This document shows, one piece after another, positions 46,848-57,264 of a stretch of DNA of 64,000 nt. The notes below the pieces were generated by a model, which was given only the letters and a program-made list of their open reading frames with translations, did not search any database and was not told the DNA's origin. The stretch is from Agrostemma githago (taxonomy: Eukaryota > Streptophyta > Magnoliopsida > Caryophyllales > Caryophyllaceae), in assembly GCA_958450325.1 (NCBI GenBank), contig OY288241.1, positions 36,694,778 through 36,758,777 of the forward strand, given 5' to 3'. Within the stretch, counting starts at the first letter, position 1; each line of letters starts with the position of its first letter. The position numbers were made by a program, and so were the translations under genes.

Positions 46848-48867
46848 GCCTCAGACTTAACTTTTGTTGGCCATTGATGTACTTTAGGGACTCATGATCT
46901 GAATGGAGAATAAAATGGTTAGTACGAAGGTAATGACTCCAATGATCAAGAGCTCTTACTATGACATAGAACTCCTTGTCGTAGGTGCAATAGTTCAGCC
47001 TTGCTCCATTGAGTTTTTCTGAAAAATAGGCAATGGGGCGCCTATTTTGTACAAGAACAGCACCAATTCCTACTCCACTAGCGTCACATTCCACCTCAAA
47101 TGGCTGAGAGAAATCAGGAAGGGCTAAGATAGGAGCGGAACACAACTTCTCTTTGATGGCTTCAAAGGCTTCTTGGGCAGCTTTGGACCAAACAAACGCG
47201 CCTTTCTTCAAGCATTCGGTGATAGGACTTGTGATAGTGCTAAAGTCCTTGATGAATCTCCTGTAAAAAGAAGCCAAACCATGAAATGACCTTACTTCTG
47301 TAATGGTGGAAGGGATTGGCCAAGTACGTATGGATTCCACTTTGGTTTGATCAACTGACACTCTTTCTTTGGACACTACGTAGCCAAGGAACACTACGCT
47401 TTCCACAAAAAAGGCACACTTCTCCTTCTTCCCAAAGAGTTGTTGTTTGCGAAGTGTTGTGAATAGTAGTCTTAAATGCTCCATATGTTCCTCCAAAGAC
47501 CTGCTATACACAAGGATATCATCCAAGTAAACCACAATAAAGCGACCTAAGTAGGCCTTAAGTACCTCGTTCATTAACCTCATGAACGTGCTCGGAGCGT
47601 TGGTAAGACCAAATGGCATGACCGTCCACTCATAGAGTCCATGCTTGGTTTTGAAAGCGGTCTTCCATTCATCTCCTTCCCTCATTCTGATTTGATGGTA
47701 CCCACTTCTTAGATCAATTTTGGAAAAGACCACTGCCCCATGAAGCTCATCTAACATATCATCCAACCTTGGAATAGGAAACCTATACTTGATGGTGATG
47801 TTGTTAACGGCTCTACTATCTACACACATTCTCCAAGTTCCATCTTTCTTAGGTACTAAAAGGACTGGAACAGCACAAGGACTAAGGCTCTCCCGCACAT
47901 ACCCTCGACTCATTAACTCATCTATTTGTCTTTGTAATTCCTTAGTTTCCTCCGGATTACACCTATATGCTGCCTTATTGGGTAAGGTTGCTCCTGGAAT
48001 GAGGTCGATTTGGTGTTCTATACCTCTAATAGGTGGTAAACCAACGGGTAATTCCTCGGGGAAGACATCCTTAAACTCGTGTAACAACTCCTCAAATGGC
48101 TTTCCTCCAAGCCCATTCTCAACTTCTACGGGTTTTTCTTTAGCCATCAAGACAAAGACACGCTCCCCCCCTTGTAAAGCCTGCTCTACTTCACTCTCAC
48201 TCGCAAAGATGGTGAGGTTAGGTTTCTTGGTTTTGTTGGAGGTCATAGCTCTAACAGCTTGGGGAGTCATAGGTTTTAGAATGATTTTCTTTCCCTTATC
48301 CCTCAATTCGTATTCATTCTTTCTACCATGGTGTACCACATCCCTATCAAACTGCCAAGGACGCCCCAAAAGTATATGACAAGCATCCATAGGGATAACA
48401 TCACAAAGAACCTCATCGACATAAGACCCCATAGTTAAACCTACTCTTACTTGTTTTGTGACCTTTATTTTTTTTTCATTATCTAACCAATGTAATGCAT
48501 ACGGTCTAGGGTGATTAGTAGTGGTTAGACCTAACTTAGCTACCATTTCAGTAGAGGCAACATTCGTACAACTACCTCCATCAATAATCAAACTACACCA
48601 TTTGGTATTAACTAGACATTTTGTGTGAAAGAGTTGGTCTCTTTGTTCGGTGTTGTGTGGGATGGGTTTAGCATGGAGTGTACGTAGTACTAAAATATTA
48701 CCATACGTTGGGAGCTCATAGTCTATTCCTTCTTCCTCCTTTTCTCCCAAGCAGACTTCAGGGCCAGATGCGCCAATGGACTTAGAAAGTTTGTTCATCT
48801 TGCACACTGATTCTCTCTTTAGGCCTTCCAAGAAACTAGCGTCTTCAAAGCTCGCAACTCCTGCCAT
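46789..48867 (-). pseudogene. CRM-like pol: protease, RT, RNase H (gag lost)
   Basis: I take the ATG at 48867 (MAGVASFEDASF), 26 bases past the PBS, as start; the open frame reaches back into the LTR. In order: a short acidic lead-in; aspartic protease (IDGGSCTNVASTEMV, later HILLGRPWQFD); RT with PVLLVPKKDGTWRMCVDSRA, FSKIDLRSGYHQIR, MPFGLTNAPSTFMRLMNEVL and the catalytic VVYLDDILVYS; RNase H with VECDASGVGIGAVLVQ and LHSDHESLKYI. About 690 codons are open without a stop. The frame is lost near 46840 by a frameshift in RNase H. The missing gag means it could move only with help from an intact relative. Confidence 0.9.
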
Positions 48868-48892
48868 GCTTGCGTCTAAATAGATGACCAAA

Positions 48893-48904
48893 GCTCTGAT
48901 ACCA
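48893..48904 (-). other. PBS of the CRM-like element (initiator tRNA-Met)
   Basis: TGGTATCAGAGC on the minus strand, four bases (TTAG) from the 5' LTR. Confidence 0.9.
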
Positions 48905-48908
48905 CTAA

Positions 48909-49651
48909 TGATGTGAGTTGATATGAACTTTGAAACAAGAATATGAAGTAGGATTAGTATTCTGAAATGGAACGTAAACAAGTGACCAAAACAGAATGAA
49001 AGGATAGTTTTAAGGATGAATAAACCGTAACCAAGGATAGTATGCTAGGTGAAGTAGACTTATACTCCAACAAAGCGGTTGCTAGATCAAACACTCGATT
49101 GAAATAGCGAGTTTAGAGCTTGTAACGCGACTTACTCTAGACTTTGTCTTGTAAACAACAAGGACGTAAAAGAAAGCTTAGCTTTACTCAGGTTTTTGAT
49201 ATGCAAATTGGATGTCTTATTCATTCAAATAGATGGCTATATATAGCCTACAAAGGACCCTTAAACCGGCTGGTGAAGGGTGACAAAAACAAAGTTACAA
49301 CCATGTGAACAAGGAGCTAATAACAAGGCTTAGGAGCTAATAACAAAGTAATGTAAACATGGAGCTAATAACAAAGCTCTTAATCAGCTGCGGTCCCCTT
49401 GTGTGAACATGGAGCCAAAAACAAAGCTTGATGATGTGCACACTATGTGAACATAGCCATGGTGTGAACCCAAGTTAATGTCTTCAATTTACCTTGACTT
49501 CTTTGCTCTTTTATTCAGCTCCTATACGAGCTAACTTAATACTTGGAGGAGGCACACTACTAGGCTGGTAGGAGGTGCTAATGTGGCTTGACTAGAACTA
49601 TTAGGAGCTAGTGTTACTTCATTGAACTCTTTAGCCTCTTCATTCGGATCA
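48909..49651 (-). repeat. 5' LTR of the CRM-like element
   Basis: 743 bp, same length as 44732-45474. Visible differences are single-base changes such as GACTTATACTCC against GACCTATACTCC, and CTTGGAGGAGG against CTTGGAAGAGG. Confidence 0.95.
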
Positions 49652-49656
49652 TAACA

Positions 49657-51785
49657 TGTCACTATGGTAGATTTTGATTATTTCTCTTAATCCTTAACCC
49701 TCTTTGATTTGCTATAGATATTGAACATACTAAATTACAAGAGTTATTATGTTGGTATGAGGTTAGAATCTATGTGTTGGTATAGTGATCTTTGATAATT
49801 GTATATTTCTTTGGTTAGAATCTATGTGTTCATTTAATCTATTCACTATGATATTACGTGTTCGTGTACTAATTTTGAATAACTGTTGATGTTTTATTGC
49901 ATCAAGCACCTGATAAGCAGAAAGAGCTCCTCAATTTTATGTTTTTTTGGGTCTAGAGAAGAGCTCAATTTTACGCTTGTTAATCTACCTAAGCTTTAGC
50001 CTTACACTTTTCTCAGAGATTTCATTGTGAGTAAACTTTTTTTTTGCCTTGTATTTTTGGGCAGGTTGTCTTCAGCTTTGTTTCTCAAGGGTCGATTTTT
50101 GGCTTAGCTTATCCGAGTGAGACGTTATCTATACATGAGGACATGAGTACATGGTTATTGCTTTTCATGTTGTTTTATATGTTGAGTCGAAATAGTGAGT
50201 TGTGATACATTATTCACTCATATTAGGAAGTAGGTGTTGTTGATATTGTGTAATTATGCCTCTGAATCGTAGTTTTTATATCATCTTATAGATGAATCAA
50301 TGTGTTTGTTTTGTCTCTTTTATTCTTACTGCCTCTCATTTTAAACGATGTAGCATAGTACTTTTTTTTCCCTAAATCGTTTGTTCTCCATTTTTAACAC
50401 TAAGCTTGCTCCTCGTTTGCTCTTTCAATACCACCACCACCAGCTCCTAGGGCCCTCGTTGTCCTTTTTTTTGTTATTATGTTTATGTTTGATGAGTCTT
50501 GTTTTGTTTTAAATGGTTGGTCCTACACATGGATAGAAATGACTTCTATACGGAGGAGAATCAAGCTCCCTTAATCTCATTCAGGTATTTAGCTTACTCT
50601 ATGATTTAGCTAAATATTGTACAATCTATAGCGTTTATGACTATACTTGCAAACGAGTTATGTGCAATTAAAGTTGTGGAAGAAGTTTAGGGGTAATGAG
50701 CAGCCTCCAGCACAAATGGGTCCCAGCAGAGACTATAACGTGGATATGGTGCCTAAGGTTGCTTCACGACTTGCCACGTTTGTCGAGTTTTGTCTATTTG
50801 ATGTTTAATTTTTGGCTTTTGTCAACCTAATCCTGTTTTTTTAATTTCAAATTATAGTTCATAATGGCAAATGGTGCTCTTGTTCGGGTCCTTATCCATA
50901 CAGATGTAACAAACAAGCGAAAAGTAACAATGTTTTGGAGCATTAATTTCAAGTTGATTCATGCGTTTGTTTTAATATTTTCTTTGTCTTTCTAGTTGGC
51001 GAAGGGGCACGCAAGTAGGCCAAGTCTAAAGAGAATCTGTTCAGAAAGTATGATTGAGGATGCCGAAAAGGTTCACTCCACCCTGTTATTCTGTTCTTTT
51101 GCATTTACTAAACATGATACTCTTTGTTGATGAATTAATTTTTGCTTTTAATCAGTCTGTTTTCTGATTCCTCTAACTTTGCTCTATGTGAAATCAGTGG
51201 CGTGCTTGTGACCAAGAGAACTAAAGCACAATGGAAAAAGAATAAAACACTGCTTGAGGATGCTAAAACTCAAAACGGTTTATAGATGAAGTTGTGCAAC
51301 AGGAAAGGTCAAGAAAACGGTCCGTTATCATGTAACTTTGTCTCTAAATCTACATAAATTATGTTACTTTAAATCTACAATGCAATATTCACACTATGGT
51401 CACCCACACAATGCAACGAGAAAGAGGATTTGGGAGCCTACAACATTACTTGAACCTTCCATCTCAAGTTCCAACCAGTAGACTAAGACTGGTTGAGTTC
51501 CAAATTTAGAACTGAGTTGAAGTTAATGCAGAAATAGCTGAAAATATTTGCAGCTAAATATTTTTAGTTCGATTCCTCGAAGTGTAGTCTGTCATGGTTT
51601 ATACTGCACTCAAATGTCAAATGGATTGTTTTGTGGTTTGTACTTTTATCCTTTTCTTGAAAACGATATGCCAACAATAAATATTACATTACAGATCAAA
51701 GAGGAAGTTATATGTTGTTCCGGTATTGAAACAATTGACCCGACTTCGGATTCGGGTCTCTTAATTATGGTTCAACTTTGATGGT
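49657..51785 (+). other. Gene-like low-copy DNA, right part
   Basis: AT-rich, T-rich on the plus strand, with islands of more balanced composition at about 50680-50780, 50860-50940, 50998-51075 and 51215-51300. Several islands are preceded by pyrimidine tracts ending in AG (for example TTTCTAG at about 50996), as exons in an intron-rich gene would be. No island gives a recognisable protein, and I could not assemble a continuous frame. It may be a decayed gene or transposase, or untranslated exons. Confidence 0.25.
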
Positions 51786-52410
51786 TCTCGTCGACTTTCT
51801 TCTGTCTCTCCTTCTCCTCACTCCGGTGGTCGGACTTTCCCCGGCAGAGATGGCTTGATCCCTGCACAATGAACGGAATGACGGAGGGGCCCATGATTCC
51901 CCTGCCCCTGCTGGGGGTGAGATCACCCTGGGGGCCAGAAGGCAGGGGGCTTGACTGCCCTTCTCGGCTGGCGGCACGACCCTGCCGAGCAAGTGAGTTC
52001 CTTGGAGAGTTTTAGTGATTCTTCGTTTGGTGGCCTGCAGGGCAGGCTCTCCTCTATTCTTGGGTCGGGCCATCTTGGGACCCAAATGACGGGTGACCCA
52101 TAGTAGGCTACCGACCCCCATCAATTTGCCCTCGCCGGCTAATGGGGAGGCAGGGCTCCTCTTGGCAGGCGATCTCTTGATTGGGATGGGAGGTTGACTC
52201 TTTTGAGCAACTTAGCATTTAATGCGCAGCAAGTTCCCGAGGGAGGAAACTCAACCGTATTGGGCATGCAAAGAGTTGGAACGTCTTTGCTCATGATTGT
52301 TTCTCTTGTAAAGAGGGTTTTCGGACAGCGCGCCAATTTGATGATTGGCTCTCCCTCTTACAGAAGTGGTTGAAGCACCATTAATGGCTTACTTTTATTT
52401 CAAAAGCTCC
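51786..52410. other. GC-rich stretch upstream of the two-gene cassette
   Basis: Composition changes sharply at about 51786. Minus-strand frames at 52124-51765 and 52336-52139 are open but look like composition effects (Arg/Pro/Lys-rich, no motif). Probably promoter-distal or LTR sequence of the element carrying the cassette. Confidence 0.35.
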
Positions 52411-52418
52411 TATATAAA
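52411..52418 (+). promoter_or_regulatory. TATA box upstream of the 174-codon gene
   Basis: TATATAAA, 70 bases before the ATG at 52488, followed by a C/T-rich leader: the standard layout of a plant Pol II core promoter. Confidence 0.55.
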
Positions 52419-52487
52419 TTCTGTTGTTCTCCATCATTTTCACGCTTCATCCTCAATCTTTCCATTATTCTCTCCCAAAAAGAGCCA

Positions 52488-53012
52488 ATGTCTTGGATTA
52501 AGAAAAGAGTCTTCCGCTGCGGAGTCTATGTGGAGGTCCTCTGTTTCAGGGGGCGTCGTCGGCTGAAGTATTCAAGGCGGGCTCACCAAATTCTTCGTTG
52601 TAGTAAGAGGAAGCGCTCCCGTTCTCAACGGGTGGCTAGGAGGAAGGCCCTTTCCAGGGCTGGTAGGCGCCTTAGGAGGTCTCCTCCTGCTGGTCTTCGC
52701 TCTGGACATTGCTCCCAGGCAGGGGGCTGTTATGACAGGGGGTGCCACATGTGCTTCCCTTGGTTGCATCCAGAGCAATTTGACCCCAATTGCCCTGAAT
52801 TGACCTCTTCTCCAGAATCAGGCCCCTCCTCCCCTCTGGTGGGGAGGGTGGGCCGTGACTTTCCTGATGATGCCAGGGTCATCCCTTTTGGCCATGACTG
52901 GGACACAAGCAGTCGTGATTCCGAGGATAGCGAGGGCCAGGGCTATTCCTCCGGCAAGGGCGAAGATGATTTCCCCACTGTTCCTTTCAAGGATTCTGAC
53001 AACTGGGACTAG
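52488..53012 (+). CDS. Unrecognised 174-residue Arg-rich/acidic protein
   Basis: An uninterrupted plus-strand frame begins MSWIKKRVFRCGVYVEV. The first half is extremely basic (RRLKYSRRAHQILRCSKRKR and on to about residue 70), the middle has several Cys (GGCYDRGCHMCFPW), and the second half is acidic and Ser/Asp-rich, ending FPTVPFKDSDNWD. The basic/acidic split suggests a nucleic-acid binding or chromatin-associated protein, but I recognise no family. It has its own TATA box, and AATTAATGAAAAAT at about 53178 could act as a poly(A) signal. The next gene follows on the same strand 584 bases later. It may be an accessory gene of a Tat-like retrotransposon. Confidence 0.5.
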   Translation: MSWIKKRVFRCGVYVEVLCFRGRRRLKYSRRAHQILRCSKRKRSRSQRVARRKALSRAGRRLRRSPPAGLRSGHCSQAGGCYDRGCHMCFPWLHPEQFDPNCPELTSSPESGPSSPLVGRVGRDFPDDARVIPFGHDWDTSSRDSEDSEGQGYSSGKGEDDFPTVPFKDSDNWD

Positions 53013-53383
53013 GGGTCCGCCCTGGATGACGACAACCATGGGGACTATTCCCCAGATCTTGATGATGATTAGGCCTGCTCCAGATTTGCAGGCTGGTTGA
53101 CTGAGCCAGGATTTTAAGCTCCTTTTGTACTTTACTTTTCTACGCTGAATTTGTAACTTGCCCATTTTCGGGCCTTTTCTAATTAATGAAAAATCAGGCA
53201 TGTTTTTTATGCGTTTTTTTTGTATGAAGGGGTGACGTCATGGAATGATTAACCCTATGACATCCTTTACTTTTTCGAGGCTTTTCTTGGGAAGTGATGG
53301 GCGGTTAGTTTTCTGAAAACGTGACACGTGGGGCATTTCCTGGGGAAGTTTGCAGGAAGGGCGACTCTTCTCTTACCCTAGCC

Positions 53384-53390
53384 CATATAA
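53384..53390 (+). promoter_or_regulatory. TATA box of the PF04195-like gene
   Basis: CATATAAG context about 210 bases before the ATG at 53596, followed by a long C/T-rich leader. Confidence 0.5.
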
Positions 53391-53595
53391 GCACTCTTAC
53401 CTCCCCCATTTCCCTCTTTTACGCCTTTCTGAAAAAACCAAACCTTTCTTCATACTCTTTCGCTCCCGAGAACGTTCTTAGACTGAGGAGCTTTCTTTCT
53501 CGGATTTTCAACCAGCAGTCGTCGTTTTAGGTTAGAATCCTGTCCTAAGTCCTCGTCTTTTTCGTTTCCTCGTTTTTCCTTCTTCTTAAATCATT

Positions 53596-55225
53596 ATGCC
53601 TAGTCACCGCGCTCGTATCCTTACATTTACCGACCCATCGACCGAGAGAACGGAGGGCAGGGAAGAGGGTAGGGCTAACCTTGCCTCCTCCTCTGGGAGG
53701 CCTGGTGTTAGGATGATCGAAGAAAATCGCTCGGAGAGTAGTGAAGATGCTAATTCTTCTGAGCCTGCCCCTTTCGACGTCGCCGACTCCGACGACGAGG
53801 CAATGGAAATTGATCCTTCCAGAATTGCCGGCCCACTTGTCCCCAGGGAAGCGGGGAGAATTTACTACTTAGATAAGGCTAAGTACCAGGTCCCCCTGAA
53901 AACTTACCCCGAGTCCAAGAACCGGGACTTAATCTTGGCGAAGAACGCTGTCGGGGCGATTGAGCAATTTTATAATTTTGGGGAGGGGTACACCATTGTT
54001 GTTCCAGGAGAGAAGGATACTGTATGTTGCCCCCCTGACGGCTGCATAGCCGTCTACCATAAATGCCTAGAATTTGACTTGCGTTTCCCCTTGCACCCCT
54101 TCTTGGAGAAGACCTTTAGGAGGATGAATGTGGCCATAGCCCAGTTGACCGTTGCGGCGGTTAGGTCATTAATAGCCTACACGTGGACCTGCCTATTTCA
54201 TGGTGAGGGGCCCTCAATCAACGCTCTGCGATACATGTTTGGTCTGCAGATGGTGTCCTCTTCTGGGGGAGAGGGTTCCCCTGGATATTGGTCTCTCCAG
54301 AGGCAGAAGGGATACACTCCGGTTTGGCCGGCTCTGAACAGTCTGAAGGACTGGAAACACAACTTCCTGTTTGTGCACAGTGTCTCAGGGTGGCGGATTC
54401 CTCGGCACTTTAGGAATCATGTCCACACCCGCCTGGAAACCCGCGAGGAGTACCATTCAGGCGTTGGAGGGAAAGCCCTGGAGGTGAAACTGAATACACG
54501 GGACCAGGAGCTGGTTAAGAAATTTGTTGCTATTGTAGATAAATCAGGCGTATGTGGTCCTGGCTTCTGGCTTCCTCATGTGGAGCTCATAGCCACCGAC
54601 GAATATCTGGGCCGAGTGGGCCTAATTCCCAGTCTGAAGGAGGTAGTTCAGGGACTTTATTGGCATTGTCTCCTTCAACTCTAACCTTCTATATTTTTCT
54701 AACTGTTTTTTCTTGTGCCCTGCAGATTTCGCCACCCGTCTTTGGTCAAGGAAGGAGGTAAGGAGACTTGGTTTAGACGAAGATTTCACCATCGTTTCAA
54801 AGCGCCCCTCCCTTCCTTCCAGCTACCAGAAAGGTGAGAAAAATTTGATGAAGTACGTGAAGAGCATCTCCGCCAGCCGAACAAGGCTTCCTCTCCTCCC
54901 GAGGCTGCCGCCTGCAAAGCCAATGTCTCCTCTGTCTGACACCCGGGGCGTGGAGACGGAGGTTACCTCGGAGGCCACCCCCTCTCCAGCCGGCAAGCTG
55001 GGTGATTCCCCTGCAGGGACTCATACTCCCCTGGGATCACGTCCTATTAATTCTGAAGAAACTGGGGAGAGTGTTCCCCTGGAGAGCAGGAGGAAGAGGA
55101 ACAGAGAGCCCTCAGGCGCTACACATATGGTTGATCTGGAGGCCGACGCCGACACTCCTGGCCCCAAGCGCGCTGCTCGCAACGTCCCAGGCACCCTCTT
55201 TTCAGAGGAAAATACGGAGTTCCAC
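53596..55225 (+). CDS. Putative gypsy-type transposon protein (PF04195-like), 3' truncated
   Basis: Exon 1 (53596-54667) begins MPSHRARILTFTDPST. An acidic linker leads to the conserved core: VYHKCLEFDLRFPLHPFLEK, then INALRYMFGLQMV, then SLKDWKHNFLFVHSVSGW. This matches the plant 'putative gypsy type transposon' family (PF04195 type), typical of accessory ORFs in Tat/Ogre-lineage elements; its biochemical role is unknown. A 58-base intron (54668-54725, GT...CCTGCAG) keeps the frame (phase 1). Exon 2 starts FATRLWSRKEVRRLGLDEDF and continues into a Pro/Ser-rich tail with a basic patch (ESRRKRNREP). Coding-like sequence ends at about 55225, where AT-rich DNA begins; the in-frame stop at 55292-55294 is accidental. 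No frameshift within the core. The intron is short for a plant but phase and sites fit. Confidence 0.65.
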
Positions 55226-56281
55226 TACACTGCTATAATTATTGTCTACGATTATAATCTACATAATACGTGCATGGCAATTAGGTCTACATAATTATTG
55301 TCTACATAATACGTACATAGGTGTATCATTATATTATATCATAAGTTAATTTCATCTATATGACTATATTCATCTATAGTTTATATTTAGTCATCTATAG
55401 CAAGCTAGTCATACTAATAAAACATAATCCTATAGCACTCAAGTATTATACGGTTGCCTAATCAAAATTTTTAATATCAAAGAATATTTTCCTTAATTAT
55501 ATTTCTTACTCGTAATACATACTTCAGAGATTTACATTGGTTTATGTTTAATTTAACTTTATTCGTCTATAATTACAAGATTATATTTTGATTACACTAA
55601 TTATATCTCATATATTTGTCGTTATTATGTTAACACGTGATATTATGTTATTCATCTATATTTCATACATTGATAACAAGATTATATTATATATGTTAAT
55701 AACACATGTATATATTGTGGCCTTTGTGGGTTTGTGATTATTAAATTTGTAATAACATTAGTAAATATATGATTAACACGTGTTATATTAAGTTTGTCAA
55801 TATATTCTCTCCGTCAATGTTATGTTATTTGTATACGACAATATTATACTACATATGTTAATATTATATGTTCATATGTTAATAACTATATTATATTTTT
55901 TTTTGCATCATAGTACGGAGTAGTTATTAACATTCTTGTTCATTAACATATAATTGAATTTTTAACGTAGTTAATATGTGTTCATTATAGTAGTTATTCT
56001 ACCCATGTGCCATTTATTATGCTAATTCATTAAAACCTATTTTTTTTAACCAATCGCACATAACTTTAATGATAAGATGTCATTATTAATACTCCGTAGT
56101 AAATTGGAACGAGTAAATAGCAAATCGAATATCACGTGTAAATAACATGTCACATATTTATTTACTTATTTATGGTTCATATCATATTTTAGTAGTCTTA
56201 CCTATTATATACGGAGTAATAAAATAGGTATATCAAGAATGTTTGTCATATAATTTTATAAAACTAATATGTGATATTTGA
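55226..56281. other. Very AT-rich DNA upstream of the copia gag
   Basis: Contains repeated CTACATAATACGTRCATGG-like words near 55250-55320 and several ACGGAGTA/ACTCCGTA words (55914, 56093, 56213). No gene. It may be the LTR and leader of the copia element whose gag starts at 56297, but no PBS or LTR end was recognised. Confidence 0.4.
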
Positions 56282-56296
56282 TTGTATGGTTTCATC

Positions 56297-57264
56297 ATGT
56301 CGAACATTGCAAAACTTGATTTCGAGGCCCTAGATATAAGTGGAAAGAACTACTTGGCCTGGGTACTAGACTGTGAAATTCACCTAGCTGCAAAAGGCCT
56401 TGGTGAAACTATTAAGGAAGGAAATAAGTCATCTGATCAAGATAAGGCTAAGGCCATGATTTTTCTTCGTCACCATCTCCATGAGGGACTCAAAATTGAA
56501 TATTTGACTGTGAAAGATCCCTATACTCTTTGGACAGAATTTGATGAAAGGTATAAACACCTAAAAAGCGTGATGTTACCCGGTGCTCGTGCCGAATGGG
56601 CGACTTTGAGGTTACAATATTTTAAGTCTGTAACAGAATATAACTCAGCCGTGTTCAGAATCACTTCACTACTAAAATTATGTGGAGAGAAAATTAGCGA
56701 TTCTGACATGTTAGAAAAGACATTCTCCACTTTTCACGCAAGTAACATTGTCCTGCAGACACAATACCGTGAAAAAGGATTTAAGAAATACTCTGAACTA
56801 ATCTCTTGTTTACTTGTGGCTGAGCAAAATAATGAGTTACTGATGAAAAACCACTCATATCGTCCCACCGGTACTCATCCATTCCCAAAAGCGAATGTGG
56901 CCTCCCATCAGGGGACATATGAAAAAGGAAATGATTATGCAAATAGTTATGGTCAAGGACGTGGTCGCGGTCAAGGCCGTGGATGCGGTCGTGGTTGTGC
57001 GCCGGGATACGGACGAGGCCGGGGTGGTATCTTCAAAAGGTCATATCATCACCAGAAGTGGGAAAATGATCATAAATCAGAGGAAAATACAAATGAGGTG
57101 GGCCCCAATCAATGCTACCGTTGCGGACAATATGGTCACTGGACCCGTGTGTGCCGCACTCCAAAATACTTTGTTGACCTCTACCAAATGTCTCAGAAAG
57201 GAAAGAATGTAGAGACAAATATGGTGCATGGAGATGGTGAAGCTGATTTCGATACTAATAATTA
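56297..57264 (+). pseudogene. Ty1/copia gag, cut off by a Tat-like LTR
   Basis: Starts MSNIAKLDFEALDISGKNYL, the typical opening of a plant copia Gag family, followed by WTEFDERYKHLKSVMLPGAR and EWATLRLQYFKSVTEYN. A Gly/Arg-rich linker (GQGRGRGQGRGCGRGCAPGY) precedes a CCHC knuckle (CYRCGQYGHWTRVC; C-x2-C-x4-H-x4-C). The frame is open through all of this, without stops, then runs at about 57265 into sequence homologous to the interior of the Tat-like LTR and ends meaninglessly at 57319. Protease and the rest of pol are missing. Good preservation suggests the disruption is not old. Confidence 0.85.

Larger units (their letters stand above)
44732..49651 (-). mobile_element. CRM-like chromovirus (Ty3/gypsy), 4.92 kb, gag-deleted
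   Basis: Two 743-bp LTRs flank a 3.43-kb interior with PBS, protease, RT, RNase H and integrase in gypsy order on the minus strand, and a perfect TAACA duplication. By eye the LTRs differ at only about five to six positions, so this is a very recent insertion. Gag with its CCHC knuckle is absent: the coding region starts just after the PBS and meets protease within about 130 codons. The polyprotein runs across the PPT into the 3' LTR, a feature known from CRM (centromeric) chromoviruses. Confidence 0.9.

Noticed and set aside
51765..52336. Minus-strand open frames rich in Arg and Pro
   Set aside because: They show no motif, no start context and no continuity; composition of the GC-rich stretch explains them.
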